A stretch of DNA of 64,000 nt from Aeromonas sobria (GCF_000820145.1 NZ_CDBW01000032.1:1-64000); one strand, 5' to 3'; positions 1 through 9,829 are shown, numbered from the stretch's first letter. Notes: generated by a model from the letters alone, not told the origin. Numbers and translations: made by a program.

Positions 1-2
1 CG

Positions 3-500
3 TTCAAGGGGCAACGGGGATTACCTCGCCTGGCTCGGCGTCGTGGAGGGAAAGGCCGAACCCGTGGTACCGGGCCGGATTACATCCCGGTGATAGTGGT
101 GCAGGACCGCGCAGGCCATCATGCGGATTTTCAGCTGGAGCATATGAATGCCGAGACTGTCATCGCGGTGTTGAAGCCGCTGGTGTCACCGGATGCTGTG
201 CTGTGTAGCGATGGCGCGGGCGTGTATGCCAGTTTCAGTAAAGTGCAGGGAGTGACTCATAAGGTGGTGCGCAATCGTCAAGGTGAACGGGTCATGGGGG
301 CATACCACATTCAACATGTAAACGGCTATCACCGTCGGTTGAAAGAGTGGATGGAGCGCTTCCATGGCGTGGCGACGCACTACCTGAGGAATTATCTGGG
401 TTGGCGCAGGATGCTGGAGCGCTACGGGAAAGGAGTGAATATCAAAGCGTGTTTGCATGAGGCGCTGGGGCACCCCATGCAACACGTAATTGGGACATAG
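3..500 (+). CDS. IS1595/ISXO2-type transposase, 3' part (5' end outside window)
   Basis: The frame is open from the first bases of the window, before the first possible start (GTG at 90), so the gene enters from outside. The visible residues have the IS1595 pattern: a basic RRRGGKGR stretch, VIVVQDRAG, the second acidic residue in CSDGAGVY, and a C-terminal block [15 protein letters not shown] followed by [12 protein letters not shown]. The first catalytic Asp lies outside the window, and the third position seems to be Asn or His, as in some IS1595 subgroups. The stop lies only 3 bases before the flgL terminator hairpin, and I see no right-end inverted repeat, so this may be the end of a truncated element. 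The family call is from memory of motifs. Confidence 0.8.
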   Translation, partial: FKGQRGLPRLARRRGGKGRTRGTGPDYIPVIVVQDRAGHHADFQLEHMNAETVIAVLKPLVSPDAVLCSDGAGVYASFSKVQGVTHKVVRNRQGERVMGAYHIQHVNGYHRRLKEWMERFHGVATHYLRNYLGWRRMLERYGKGVNIKACLHEALGHPMQHVIGT

Positions 501-503
501 CCA

Positions 504-532
504 AATAAAAGGCCCCAAAAGGGCCTTTTATT
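504..532 (-). terminator. Terminator of the flgFGHIJKL operon
   Basis: A perfect 12-bp inverted repeat (AATAAAAGGCCC at 504-515, GGGCCTTTTATT at 521-532) with a 5-base loop. It overlaps the flgL stop codon (531-533). The arms end in A/T runs on both strands, so it could also end the transposase transcript. Confidence 0.8.
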
Positions 533-1739
533 AGCGGATATAGTCAAATAGCGTCAAGCGACTTATTTTGCTGAAAGAGAGTTGCGAAGCACTCAGTGCC
601 GCATCCTCTTTTGACAGTGTCGAAATAACCTCATAGAGGTCTGCTTCCGACACTTTCGCTCGTGCACCGGTATTAAGGGTACTTAATCCCTCATTAGAAT
701 TCATGACCTGCTCGAGACTATTCATCCGCCCCCCCAACTCCCCCAGGCCATGATCTATATTCAAACGGGAATTTTTCATATGAACTGTTGCATCGGCCAC
801 GCGGCTCGCAAAGTTCTCTGCTGAAATATTTGGATCAAGCAAGGCAGTCATGAAATCGGACATTCCGTTTAGCACGTTGTCATTCTTGGGCGGATTAAGG
901 TCAAACTGTTGCACTGCACCACCCGCAGGCTGGTCAAGGGTTAACTCCAGGCCATTGAACGGGATCTTGGTGCCAGGGCTGTAATCACCCGTCTGCAAGG
1001 TATTACCACCGCTGTCCTTGATGTCATACGTGTCCGGTGGCCCTATGGTCGTCGATACGGTGTAACTATTGCTGGCCAGTGCCGGGTTATAACTGGATTG
1101 ATAAAAATTATCAAAATTGCCCTGATCCCCTATGCCAACCTTGATATTGGCACTGACTGCGCTGGCTGTGCGTCTGGTTGCTACAATCTCAAACAAATCC
1201 TGACCGGAATCATTAGCGGCGATCTGCACCGTTGAGGAGACCTGAATATTCCGCTGCCCAGTATCACCCTGATAGATGTAATTGCCGTTGGTGTCTTTTA
1301 CATAAGGCTGGGTTTTACTCTGATTACCACCAAAAATAAATTCACCGGATGAGTTTTTACTATTCATCAAGTCAAACATCTGCTTTTGTAGCCCTTCCAG
1401 TTCACTGGCGATGGCTTTGCGGTCATCCAGGCTGATAGAGCCGTTATTGGATTTCTGGATCAGGGTTTGGGCACTTAACATGGCGTTGTTAATTGAAGTC
1501 AATACTGTCTCTTCATGCCCCAAACTGTTCTCCAGCAAGCTGCCATTGACCCCATATTGCTTGAAGAGATCGATCTCTTTGGTCAATGCCATCTTCTGGC
1601 TCATACCAGCAGGATCTTCGCCCGCAGTTTGAAATTTATTGCCGGTTTGCAACTGTTGATAGGCGGTATTTAGCCGCTCATTGGCGTTGTTGAGGGAATA
1701 TGTATTCCGGTCGTAGATCATGTTGGTGGTGATGCGCAT
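531..1739 (-). CDS. flgL: Flagellar hook-filament junction protein FlgL (HAP3)
   Basis: A 402-residue flagellin-like protein that joins the hook-FlgK junction to the filament; it is exported by the flagellar type III system. The N-terminus MRITTNMIYDRNTYSLNNAN with a following QLQTGNKFQTAGEDPAG segment is typical of FlgL and flagellin D0/D1 helices, and the C-terminus (SEADLYEVISTLSKEDAAL) is the matching helical half. The length is near that of polar-type FlgL and above the E. coli 317. It is last in the flgFGHIJKL operon, 4 bp after flgK, and its stop codon lies inside the operon terminator. I see no defects. Confidence 0.96.
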   Translation of the reverse strand: MRITTNMIYDRNTYSLNNANERLNTAYQQLQTGNKFQTAGEDPAGMSQKMALTKEIDLFKQYGVNGSLLENSLGHEETVLTSINNAMLSAQTLIQKSNNGSISLDDRKAIASELEGLQKQMFDLMNSKNSSGEFIFGGNQSKTQPYVKDTNGNYIYQGDTGQRNIQVSSTVQIAANDSGQDLFEIVATRRTASAVSANIKVGIGDQGNFDNFYQSSYNPALASNSYTVSTTIGPPDTYDIKDSGGNTLQTGDYSPGTKIPFNGLELTLDQPAGGAVQQFDLNPPKNDNVLNGMSDFMTALLDPNISAENFASRVADATVHMKNSRLNIDHGLGELGGRMNSLEQVMNSNEGLSTLNTGARAKVSEADLYEVISTLSKEDAALSASQLSFSKISRLTLFDYIR

Positions 1740-1743
1740 GACG

Positions 1744-3747
1744 TTACCTCACGGAAGAGAGCAGTGTATCGAAAATGGTTTTGGCCGTACTGACCACCTG
1801 TGCCGAAGCAGCATAAGATTGTTGGAAGCGAATAAGGTTAGCCGCTTCCTCCTCCAGATTGACTCCGGAGACACTTTCATAAATACCCGTGCTCTGAATA
1901 AGCTTGGATTCATTGGCCTTAAGCAGTGTTTTGGCTTGGCTGGTATTGTTACCCACCGCCATCACCAATCCGGAATAGGCCTCGTTAAAGGTCATCTTGT
2001 CGTTGGTAGTACCGCCATTGGTGCTCTTGCGCACCAGATCTTTGTTCTGCAACTCGGCCAGAGCCAAACCATTGCTGTTATCGGCGAACCCGTTGGTGTT
2101 GTAACTGAGCGTGAAGTTATCGCTAGCTTTAGCCGTTCCGGTAATACTGAACTCATAGCCTGGCATCTGTGTTGGGTTTGCATAGACAGCCGTTCCTGCC
2201 GGGAAGGGGTTAACGATAGTCGACATCAAATTTTGCCCCTTGCTGCTCGCAGGCGCAGTGCCGATCAAGGTAGTGCCATTGGCTTGGAAGACCTGATAGT
2301 TACCACTGGCGTCTATCTTGACCACCTGAGGGGCCGTTGGACTCAGAGCATTGGCACCAAAACCCGACCCGGCACCGGTATTGAATACCCCACCGAGTTT
2401 GATGTCGGCGCTACCGACGTTATTGGTGGCCTTTTGGGCTTTCAACGGAGACGCCAAGGCCAAATCTTCCGGCCGGGTGATCAGCTGGCCAAGGCCCGCC
2501 GCTGCACTCTTGGTCGGTTGCAGTAACAGTTTATCTCCAGCTGCGGGAGCTCCGGTCAGATCGATCGAAATACCGTGCCCCGCCAGCTCAAAGGTTGTCG
2601 GTGGGGTGGCCCCCGTTGCGATAGAGGTACGATTGCCCGACTTGTCCAGCGAGAACACCTCATAACCGGTGGCGCTGTTGAAATGGACTTCATAATCAAG
2701 GGGCATCACTGATGTGCCCTTGCCTGGCACAAAACTGACATTAGCTCCGACTGACCCTGTATTGCTGCCGTAAGGTAAGCCTTTGCCGGTTGGCAAGGTG
2801 AAGATATCACCGCCAATCTCGTTATCCAGATCCATCCCGAGGCGATTTTGCTGGTTCAGCGCATCGGCCATGGCGATCGCCAGTTGCCCCAGTTCACGCT
2901 TGGTCGGCTCCAGATCGGTACGGGCCTTAAACAATCCGCCCACGGCGCCGCCGAAGGTATCATGGTCAATCAATGCCTTGTTGTCCCCCAAGGTCAGCTG
3001 CAGCTCCTGATCCCGGGAGTCCGGATCCCCTGCTACCACCTTGAACTGTGCCACGCCGCCATCGAGGATCAGTGAGTGGCCAGTGGTCATATTGACCAGC
3101 ATGCTGCCATTGGGTTGGGCGACAGTGCGAATATCCATTTTTGCCGATAGCTGCTTGATCGCTTCATCACGCTGATCAAACAGCATCAGGTTCTCTTCTG
3201 GCGAGCCTTGAGTACGGATAATGGCTTGATTCAAATCATTAATACTGGTGAGCAGGCTGTTCACCTGCTTGGTTTCATCTTCGATGCGGGTATTGATGGT
3301 GTCACTTTGTTTGTCAAACTGGGAGGACAGGGTATGAAAGCGGTTAACCATGCCGCTTAACTCGGTCATGCTGACCTTGCGGCCACCGATATCGGCAGGT
3401 GACTCATTGGCGGAGTGAAACGCCTTGAAATAGGAGCTGATCGTCTCGCCGACACTGTTACTCGCATCCCCCAGCAAACTGTCAACGCTGGCAAGTTGGT
3501 CATAGTGAGTCATGGAGCCGTAGTAGGCAGAGGTGTCACGACGCACCTCACCCTGCATGTAATTGTTAATTACCCGCTCGGTCACGAGATCACCGGTGCC
3601 CAGACCAATCGAATTGGTAAACACCAGCGTACGTTCGCGCACATAGCCCTGGCTATTGACGTTCACTATGTTGTTACTGGTGGTCTGCAGCAGGCGCTGT
3701 TGCGCCAACACGCCCGATGTACCAATTCCAAGCAGGTCGCTTGCCAT
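1744..3747 (-). CDS. flgK: Flagellar hook-associated protein FlgK (HAP1)
   Basis: A 667-residue first hook-filament junction protein. Residues 1-40 carry the axial-protein signature (GIGTSGVLAQQRLLQTTSNN followed by IVNVNSQGYVRE), and the C-terminus has the matching coiled segment (VSGVNLEEEAANLIRFQQSY) followed by AASAQVVSTAKTIFDTLLSSVR. It starts at ATG 3747, 3 bp after flgJ; a GGAG lies about 9 bases upstream. The middle, variable region is longer than in E. coli FlgK (547 aa). It is part of the flgF-L operon. Confidence 0.97.
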   Translation of the reverse strand: MASDLLGIGTSGVLAQQRLLQTTSNNIVNVNSQGYVRERTLVFTNSIGLGTGDLVTERVINNYMQGEVRRDTSAYYGSMTHYDQLASVDSLLGDASNSVGETISSYFKAFHSANESPADIGGRKVSMTELSGMVNRFHTLSSQFDKQSDTINTRIEDETKQVNSLLTSINDLNQAIIRTQGSPEENLMLFDQRDEAIKQLSAKMDIRTVAQPNGSMLVNMTTGHSLILDGGVAQFKVVAGDPDSRDQELQLTLGDNKALIDHDTFGGAVGGLFKARTDLEPTKRELGQLAIAMADALNQQNRLGMDLDNEIGGDIFTLPTGKGLPYGSNTGSVGANVSFVPGKGTSVMPLDYEVHFNSATGYEVFSLDKSGNRTSIATGATPPTTFELAGHGISIDLTGAPAAGDKLLLQPTKSAAAGLGQLITRPEDLALASPLKAQKATNNVGSADIKLGGVFNTGAGSGFGANALSPTAPQVVKIDASGNYQVFQANGTTLIGTAPASSKGQNLMSTIVNPFPAGTAVYANPTQMPGYEFSITGTAKASDNFTLSYNTNGFADNSNGLALAELQNKDLVRKSTNGGTTNDKMTFNEAYSGLVMAVGNNTSQAKTLLKANESKLIQSTGIYESVSGVNLEEEAANLIRFQQSYAASAQVVSTAKTIFDTLLSSVR

Positions 3748-3750
3748 ACC

Positions 3751-4812
3751 TTACAGCTCCATCTCGTTGTATTGGGCAATGGCATCACTGCGCAATACCT
3801 GTTTCAGTTTACTGGCGTACTGCGGATCGGTGGCATAACCCGCTTGTTGCAACGCCTCGAAGTAGCGATCCGGGCTATCCACCTTCGTCAGGGCCCCCTT
3901 GTAACGAGAACCGGAGGTGAGAAAGTCCACATAGTCGTTGAAGCTCTCTTCAAATGACTCATAGGAGCGAAATGCCGCTTTCTGGCGGGAGGCGACACCC
4001 TCTTCATATTCCAGGGTGCTGACCACTGCTTTGGGCCCTTCCCAGCGAGGATCTGCCTTGATGCCAAACAGGTTATGGGTCATCTGGCCGTCACCATCCT
4101 TGATCACTCGTTTGCCCCAGCCACTTTCTAATGCCGCTTGGGCGACCAGTACCGCCGGGCTCAATCCCAACTTGTCGGCCGCTTTCTTGGCCAGCGGCAT
4201 CAGGCGATTGACGAACTCTTCCGGGGTATCAAACTCTTTGCTACCACTGCCAGGGGCCGTGCCCGCTTCGCTGGCGGGGTGTCCCATCGGCGGTACGCTG
4301 CGATGTGGCCGACTGGGCATGGCGAGCCCATGGGGCACAGCCATCTCTTTCTCAGCAAAATCTTTGCCAACTTTTGACGCAGTGATCAATTCATCTGCGG
4401 CGGCCTTGGGTGGTTCGTAGGGTTTATAGACCCGTTCGGTGCGCTGCGGCATCTTTAGCACCCGACCATCCTGGTGAGTAAACGCCTCCGGGGAGAATTG
4501 CTTGACGACCATCTGGGCCAACCCCAATCCGCCCTTGCTGGACAGGTCGGCAACCCGTTGCTCATCCAGCATACCTTCATAAAACTGGGTATAACTGCTG
4601 TTCATCGGGTTGTCCTGGGTCAGTACCGCATTGGCCTGACGCATGCCCTGAAACAGCATCTGGGTAAAGATTGACTCGAACTGACGCGACGCACTCTGGA
4701 GGGCTTCGGCCTGTCCCTCTTTGCTTTGGCTCATCTGGCGCAGACGATCCAGGTTCTTGATGTCCTGCACCATCCCGAGATTCATGCCGCTGTTGGTGTC
4801 AAACTCCGCCAT
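3751..4812 (-). CDS. flgJ: Bifunctional rod cap / peptidoglycan hydrolase FlgJ
   Basis: A 353-residue protein in two parts. Residues 1-105 are the rod-cap domain (SRQFESIFTQMLFQGMRQAN); residues about 195-353 are a glucosaminidase domain with AALESGWGKRV, where E229 is the expected catalytic Glu. This is the dual-domain FlgJ that opens the peptidoglycan for the rod. I chose the ATG at 4812 because TGAGGTAAGC precedes it; the open frame reaches 4908 but that extension has no family resemblance. The linker (about 110-195) is rich in Pro, Ala and Ser. Confidence 0.95.
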   Translation of the reverse strand: MAEFDTNSGMNLGMVQDIKNLDRLRQMSQSKEGQAEALQSASRQFESIFTQMLFQGMRQANAVLTQDNPMNSSYTQFYEGMLDEQRVADLSSKGGLGLAQMVVKQFSPEAFTHQDGRVLKMPQRTERVYKPYEPPKAAADELITASKVGKDFAEKEMAVPHGLAMPSRPHRSVPPMGHPASEAGTAPGSGSKEFDTPEEFVNRLMPLAKKAADKLGLSPAVLVAQAALESGWGKRVIKDGDGQMTHNLFGIKADPRWEGPKAVVSTLEYEEGVASRQKAAFRSYESFEESFNDYVDFLTSGSRYKGALTKVDSPDRYFEALQQAGYATDPQYASKLKQVLRSDAIAQYNEMEL

Positions 4813-4855
4813 TTTGCTTACCTCATTGCCACCCATGGCAATCACTTGCCGCTTG

Positions 4856-5953
4856 TTACAATATGACCAGTTGTCCTTCGATGGCGCCGGCCTGTTGCAA
4901 CGCCTCAAGGATCGCCATCAAATCACCGGGGGCCACCCCGACCTGATTCACCGCCCGCACCAGATCATCCAGGGTCGCACCGGTATCAAACTTGAACATC
5001 CGCCCCGGCTCCTGTTGCACATTGATAGTCGAGTTGTTGGTGACGGTCGTCTCTCCTCCCGCCAATGGATTTGGCTGGGAGACCTGCTGGTTTTCGGCGA
5101 TGGTCACCGTTAGCCCACCATGGCTGATGGCCGCGGGTTTGAGCTTGACCTGACTGCCGATCACGATGGTGCCGGTACGGGAGTTGACGATGATCTTGGC
5201 TGCTTCATTGGCCGGATCGACTTCAAGATTCTCGATAGTGGCCAGATAAGCCACCCGCTGGCTCGGATCGCGCGGTGCGTAAACCTTGATCGAGGTGGCG
5301 TCGAGTGCCTGCGCCATGTTGGGGCCGATCAGGTCATTGACCACATCAGCCAAGCGACGGGCAGTGGTAAAATCGGGACGATTGAGGTTGAAGGTAATGG
5401 TGTCGCCCTGACTGAAGGAGTTGGGCACCTCCCGCTCCACAGTCGCGCCATTGGCGATACGTCCAACTGTCGGCGTATTGACGACCACCTTGGAACCGTC
5501 AGCCCCTTCAGCCCCCAAACCACCGACCACCAGACTGCCTTGTGCCACGGCATATACCCGCCCATCAAGCCCCTTCAAAAAGCTTTGCAGCAAGGTACCG
5601 CCGCGCAGGCTCTTGGCTTCCCCGATGGCAGAAACCGTCACATCAATGGTCTGGCCCGGCTTGGAGAAGGGGGGCAAGTCGGCATGAATCGCCACCGGTG
5701 CCACATCCTTGATCTTGGGCTTGATGTTGTCCGGTACCTTGATGCCAAAGTTATTGAGCATGGTGCGGAACGTTTGTTCGGTAAAGGCGTTGTTCTTCTC
5801 GCCAGTACCGGGCAGACCGACCACCAGACCATAGCCAATCAGCTGGTTGTTGCGCACCCCATCAACCGAACTGATGTCCTTGATCCGGGCCGCGTTTGCC
5901 GCCCCCAAGGGCAGCAGACAGCAGAGCAGGGTAACGAGACGGAGTGACTTCAT
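4856..5953 (-). CDS. flgI: Flagellar P-ring protein FlgI
   Basis: A 365-residue periplasmic protein that forms the P ring around the rod. [21 protein letters not shown] is a Sec signal peptide, followed by [20 protein letters not shown] and [19 protein letters not shown], the family hallmark. The start at 5953 follows a clear AGGAG 7 bases upstream that overlaps the flgH stop codon; the open frame extends to 6004 without support. It ends with an intact family C-terminus ([15 protein letters not shown]). Confidence 0.97.
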   Translation of the reverse strand: MKSLRLVTLLCCLLPLGAANAARIKDISSVDGVRNNQLIGYGLVVGLPGTGEKNNAFTEQTFRTMLNNFGIKVPDNIKPKIKDVAPVAIHADLPPFSKPGQTIDVTVSAIGEAKSLRGGTLLQSFLKGLDGRVYAVAQGSLVVGGLGAEGADGSKVVVNTPTVGRIANGATVEREVPNSFSQGDTITFNLNRPDFTTARRLADVVNDLIGPNMAQALDATSIKVYAPRDPSQRVAYLATIENLEVDPANEAAKIIVNSRTGTIVIGSQVKLKPAAISHGGLTVTIAENQQVSQPNPLAGGETTVTNNSTINVQQEPGRMFKFDTGATLDDLVRAVNQVGVAPGDLMAILEALQQAGAIEGQLVIL

Positions 5954-5961
5954 AACATCTC

Positions 5962-6636
5962 CTAGAGCGGCCACCAGGGGCCATTGAAAAAGCTGGTAAG
6001 CCACCCTTGCTCCTGGCTATTGGCCAGATCGCCGGTACCACCATAGTAAATTCGGGCATTGGCCACCTTCTGTGACGAGACACTGTTATCCGAGGTCACA
6101 TCGCCAGGACGGATGAGGCCGGTAATGCGGATGTACTCATTACCATTGTTGAGCATGATCCACTTCTCACCGCGTACGACCAGATTGCCGTTGGGCAGCA
6201 CCTTGGCCACGCTGACTGAAATATTACCCTGCAGGCTGTTGCTCTGATCCGCCTTGGCTTGGCCCTTGAACGCGCTGTTTTGACCAATAGAGGCAGAGAG
6301 GTCGTAGGGGCTGGCGGTTACTGACACGCCGCCCAGCTTGACTGGATCCAGATTGAACTTGTTGTCCTTGCCACTCTGGGTATTGGCCTTTTTCGAGGCG
6401 GAGGTCGATTCCGACAGTTCGATGGTGATGATGTCGCCTACCTTGTGCGCCTTGATATCCGAATAGATGCCATTGACCTGATCCGGCTGAAAAATGGCCC
6501 CTGTCGGTCGCACCGAGACAGGATCCGACTCCCCGTAGACCGGGGAGAATTCGGGATCATCCGGCCTGGGCGTATTGGGGGTACTGCTACACCCTCCCAG
6601 CACCAGCAATCCCAGCATCCATACGGCTTTCATCAT
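5962..6636 (-). CDS. flgH: Flagellar L-ring lipoprotein FlgH
   Basis: A 224-residue outer-membrane lipoprotein that forms the L ring. The signal peptide ends in a lipobox LGGC, so Cys16 (counted from the first Met) would be acylated. The FlgH core [20 protein letters not shown] and the C-terminal [20 protein letters not shown] are present. There are two adjacent ATG codons; AGGAGG lies 3 bases before the first (6636) and 6 before the second (6633), so 6633 is the likelier start. It sits 8 bp upstream of flgI. Confidence 0.96.
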   Translation of the reverse strand: MMKAVWMLGLLVLGGCSSTPNTPRPDDPEFSPVYGESDPVSVRPTGAIFQPDQVNGIYSDIKAHKVGDIITIELSESTSASKKANTQSGKDNKFNLDPVKLGGVSVTASPYDLSASIGQNSAFKGQAKADQSNSLQGNISVSVAKVLPNGNLVVRGEKWIMLNNGNEYIRITGLIRPGDVTSDNSVSSQKVANARIYYGGTGDLANSQEQGWLTSFFNGPWWPL

Positions 6637-6647
6637 GCGCCTCCTAA

Positions 6648-7436
6648 TTAGGTACGCTGGATCAGGAAGGACATCATGCCATCCACTGCCGAGAGAACCT
6701 TGGAGTTCATCTCGTACACCCGCTGGGCCTGGATCAGGTTCACCAGCTCTTCGGTCACGTTGACGTTGGAGGTCTCCAGCATCCCCTGCTTGATCACCCC
6801 CAGACCATCCGCCCCGGCAACCCCCTGAATCGCGGCTCCACTGGATTGGGTCTCGACAAACATGTTCTCCCCCATCGGCTGCAAGCCGCTGGCGTTGACA
6901 AAGTCGGAGATATTGACCTGCCCCACCACCTGTGAGGCGCCGTCTCCTTTGAGCTGCACCGAGACCTGACCATCTTCACCCACCGTGACACTCTGGGCGT
7001 TTTCCGGGATCTGGATTTCCGGCTGCAGAGGGTAACCATTACCAGGGGTGACAATGGTGCCTTCATCATTGAGGGTAAACTGGCCATTACGGGTATAAGC
7101 AGCGCTGCCATCGGGCAGCTGAATTTCAAAGTAGCCGCGGCCACTGATCATCAGATCCAGCGAATTGTCGGTGGTTTGCACGTTGCCCTGACTGTGGTTT
7201 TTTTGGGTCGCTACCACCTTGGCTCCCGCTCCCAGCATCAAGCCGGAGGGAAGTTCAGTATCGGCAGAGGAACGGCCACCGGGCTGATTGATGTTCTGAT
7301 AAAGCAGATCTTCGAAGATGGCCCGCGACTTTTTGAAGCCCACGGTGCTGGCGTTCGCCAGGTTGTTGGAGGTGACCGAAATATTGGTCTGCTGTGCATC
7401 CAACCCGGTCTTGCTGATCCAGAGTGCAGGATTCAT
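6648..7436 (-). CDS. flgG: Flagellar distal rod protein FlgG
   Basis: A 262-residue axial protein of the distal rod. The N-terminal motif TNISVTSNNLANASTVGFKK and the C-terminal SNVNVTEELVNLIQAQRVYE, with EMNSKVLSAVDGM after it, are the conserved flagellar basal body rod and C-terminal domains. The length matches E. coli FlgG (260). It lies between flgF and flgH with short gaps. Confidence 0.97.
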   Translation of the reverse strand: MNPALWISKTGLDAQQTNISVTSNNLANASTVGFKKSRAIFEDLLYQNINQPGGRSSADTELPSGLMLGAGAKVVATQKNHSQGNVQTTDNSLDLMISGRGYFEIQLPDGSAAYTRNGQFTLNDEGTIVTPGNGYPLQPEIQIPENAQSVTVGEDGQVSVQLKGDGASQVVGQVNISDFVNASGLQPMGENMFVETQSSGAAIQGVAGADGLGVIKQGMLETSNVNVTEELVNLIQAQRVYEMNSKVLSAVDGMMSFLIQRT

Positions 7437-7451
7437 GGTGTAACTCCTTGA

Positions 7452-8198
7452 TTAGCTGATACGCAGCAGCTGGGTTTGGGCTTCATCATTCTCTTCGGCC
7501 GTCTTCATTATTTTGACCTGGGTTTCGAACTGGCGTTGCAACCGGATCAGGTTGGTCATCTCGTCCACCACATTGACGTTGCTCCCTTCAAGAGAGCCGG
7601 CAATCAAGCCAACATTGGCTGAGGCGGCTTCATTTTGACCATCCTTGCGGCGAAACAGACCATCCTGTCCCTTCTCCACGGCATCAGCAGCCGGATTGAC
7701 CAGTTTTATCCGCTGAAAATCTTCCGGCAAGTTGGCGGCAGCCCCTTCTGGGCGGCCACTGATGGTTCCGTCACGATTGATCTCGAGTTTTTCCATCGGC
7801 ATCGGCAGCACGATAGGTTGGCCACCGTCATCCACCAGGTTCAACCCGGTCGACGTTTGCAAATTGCCGGTCGCATTGACCTGCAAATTCCCCATGCGGG
7901 TATAGGCTTCGCCCCCTTTGGGGTCTTGCACCGCAATCCAACCCGGGCCATCAACTGCCACGTCGAGATCCCGTCCGGTGGTCATCAGCATGCCATGCTG
8001 CAGATTTTGACCAGGACGCTCCGCCATGGCGAACACACGAGTTGGCAAGCCCTCGCCAAACGCCTGCATGCTTCTTGCCTGCTCAAAGTCAGACTTGAAA
8101 CCCGTGGTATTGGCATTGGCGAGGTTGTTACCCCGAACAGCCAAGCTGTTCATGGTCTCTTTGGCCCCGGACATGGCGATATAAAGCAGGTGATCCAT
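7452..8198 (-). CDS. flgF: Flagellar proximal rod protein FlgF
   Basis: A 248-residue proximal rod protein. MDHLLYIAMSGAKETMNSLA and VRGNNLANANTTGFKSDFEQ form the rod-protein signature, and the C-terminus has SNVNVVDEMTNLIRLQRQFE. I chose ATG 8198, preceded by GGAG about 8 bases upstream, over the open frame to 8213. It is the first gene of the flgF-L operon: a sigma-54 promoter lies 39 bases upstream. In most relatives flgF directly follows flgE; here it does not. Confidence 0.96.
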   Translation of the reverse strand: MDHLLYIAMSGAKETMNSLAVRGNNLANANTTGFKSDFEQARSMQAFGEGLPTRVFAMAERPGQNLQHGMLMTTGRDLDVAVDGPGWIAVQDPKGGEAYTRMGNLQVNATGNLQTSTGLNLVDDGGQPIVLPMPMEKLEINRDGTISGRPEGAAANLPEDFQRIKLVNPAADAVEKGQDGLFRRKDGQNEAASANVGLIAGSLEGSNVNVVDEMTNLIRLQRQFETQVKIMKTAEENDEAQTQLLRIS

Positions 8199-8236
8199 GG
8201 CATTCTCCGTCAAACAGATGACTCTGACCGGAAGAA

Positions 8237-8252
8237 AGCAATTAGAATGCCA
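8237..8252 (-). promoter_or_regulatory. Sigma-54 promoter of flgFGHIJKL
   Basis: On the minus strand the sequence is TGGCATTCTAATTGCT. It fits the -24/-12 consensus (TGGCAY, then TTGCW at the right spacing) at all key positions, and it ends about 39 bases before the flgF start. The expected activator is phosphorylated FlrC; this is inferred from Vibrio and Aeromonas flagellar hierarchies. Confidence 0.85.
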
Positions 8253-8629
8253 ACAGATGAGTGGAGGAGTGTAATAAGTGGGGGCAGGGGGATTTCTGAT
8301 GTACGGAAGGATAGAAAGAGTGGCGTATCCTGCAGATTGATTCCTGCAAGCAGCTCAAGCAACAGAGGTGATGCGCCCTGAACCCTTCTACCTTCACGGC
8401 CTAGCCACAATCAGATGCAGATGGCAAGTCTCGTCAGAGAGGCCGTGCCAGAAGAAATCAGTTAATGCCTATATCAAAGGCGCCACTCGGCCTTGTTCCC
8501 CAATATATGAGAATCGAGTAAGACCCATACTCGGTCAGAGATATCGTGGCAATGAGTGCAGGTGTTGTCATGTAGCTGTACATAGTTACGTTGACGAGGC
8601 CGATAGGGTAGTGAAATGGACGACAGCCC
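8253..8629. other. Intergenic region without supported gene
   Basis: The stretch between the flgF promoter and the HD-GYP gene. An open frame on the plus strand (8368-8652) has no ribosome site or recognisable sequence and runs into the HD-GYP gene, so I do not call it. I see no clear terminator for the HD-GYP gene here. Confidence 0.4.
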
Positions 8630-9829
8630 CTAGAAGAAGTTGGCGAGGCTGATGCCAAATTCTTTGGGATCGACGGTGTTTTCGATGCTCTCCTGCACAC
8701 CTGACTTGGCCAAGTCCAGCCACTGCACATCGAGGTAGTGGCGCTGGGTAGCGTGATAGATCACCTTGACCATAGGTTTGAGCGGCTGCTGCTCGTTGCG
8801 CTGCATTACGATGGCCAATCGCTGGTTGGAAAGTTGCACCAGCGTTCCTACCGGATAGACCCCCATGCACTTGATGAACTTGGTCACCAGTTCGGCATCG
8901 AAGTGCTGATTGATCCCCTTGAGCAGGATGCGGAAGGCTTGGGTTGGCTGCATGCCAGCCTTGTAGACCCGATCCGCGGTGATGGCATCATAGACATCGA
9001 CGATGCCGCTCAGGCGGGTATAGAGGGAGAGTTGATCGCCTTTGAGCCGCTGTGGGTAACCGGTGCCATCGAGCCGCTCGTGATGGTTGGCGGCCACCTC
9101 CAGCATGGTGGGGGTGATGCCCGGAGTATTGCTGAGGATCTCGTAACTATGCACCACATGCTGGCGCATGATGGCGAACTCCTCATCGGTCAGTTTGCCC
9201 GGTTTGTTGAGCACCTCGTCCGGGGTCATGATCTTGCCCACGTCGTGCAGCAGGCCCCCCAGGGTCAGCTCTTTGAGCACACTACGCTCCAGCCCCAGAT
9301 AGCGGCCGAAGTTGGCGAGCAGAATGGCTACGTTCATGGAGTGCTCCATCAGGTAGGCATCCTTGGCGCGAATGCGAGCCAGACAGAGCATGGCATCGCC
9401 ATGGGTGAACATGGTGTCCACCATCTCCTCGGCCACAGCGGCCAGCGGGGTGATGTCGATGGGTTCACCCGCTTTGAGGTGGCGAATGAATTTGCCCTGT
9501 AGCTCGCGTGCCTCCTGATAAAGACGGCGGATCTTCAGCTCCCGCCCTTCGCTGTTGGCACTGGCCCTGCGTCCCACTTGAGCGCTATTGGCATTGAGGT
9601 CGGGGGAGGTAACGGCTTCGCTCTCAGCACTGCCCAGTTTGCTGCGGGCCAGATCGATGCGCACCGTCAGCACCCCCTGTCGCACCAGATTGGCAATTTG
9701 CGCCACATTCGTCACCATTCCCATCTGGGCGATCTCCATTCCACCGGTCTGGCTGGCGATAGCAATAACATACATGCCGGGTTTCAGCTGGTTGACGGGG
9801 ATCACGGGATAGGATGCTTGGGACTTCAT
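8630..9829 (-). CDS. HD-GYP domain cyclic di-GMP phosphodiesterase
   Basis: A 399-residue cytoplasmic protein with an N-terminal DUF3391-type segment (IPVNQLKPGMYVIAI) and an HD-GYP domain at about 145-310. The metal-binding and signature residues are intact: H195-D196 in LLHDVGK, and HHERLDGTGYP at 249-259. It should hydrolyse c-di-GMP. I chose ATG 9829 (AGGA 8 bases upstream) over the open frame to 9895. It sits between the two flagellar blocks, which fits a role in motility control but does not prove it. It is monocistronic and divergent from rsuA. Confidence 0.9.
   Translation of the reverse strand: MKSQASYPVIPVNQLKPGMYVIAIASQTGGMEIAQMGMVTNVAQIANLVRQGVLTVRIDLARSKLGSAESEAVTSPDLNANSAQVGRRASANSEGRELKIRRLYQEARELQGKFIRHLKAGEPIDITPLAAVAEEMVDTMFTHGDAMLCLARIRAKDAYLMEHSMNVAILLANFGRYLGLERSVLKELTLGGLLHDVGKIMTPDEVLNKPGKLTDEEFAIMRQHVVHSYEILSNTPGITPTMLEVAANHHERLDGTGYPQRLKGDQLSLYTRLSGIVDVYDAITADRVYKAGMQPTQAFRILLKGINQHFDAELVTKFIKCMGVYPVGTLVQLSNQRLAIVMQRNEQQPLKPMVKVIYHATQRHYLDVQWLDLAKSGVQESIENTVDPKEFGISLANFF

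Noticed and set aside
1720..2526. 268-codon plus-strand ORF opposite flgK
   Set aside because: It lies entirely antisense to flgK, whose product is a full and conserved protein; no ribosome site or family resemblance.
8599..8606. GCCGATAG, similar to a sigma-28 -10 box
   Set aside because: No matching -35 element at the correct spacing, and it would transcribe antisense into the HD-GYP gene.
8368..8652. 94-codon ORF in the flgF/HD-GYP gap
   Set aside because: No ribosome site, overlaps the 3' end of the HD-GYP gene, and the product has no recognisable pattern.
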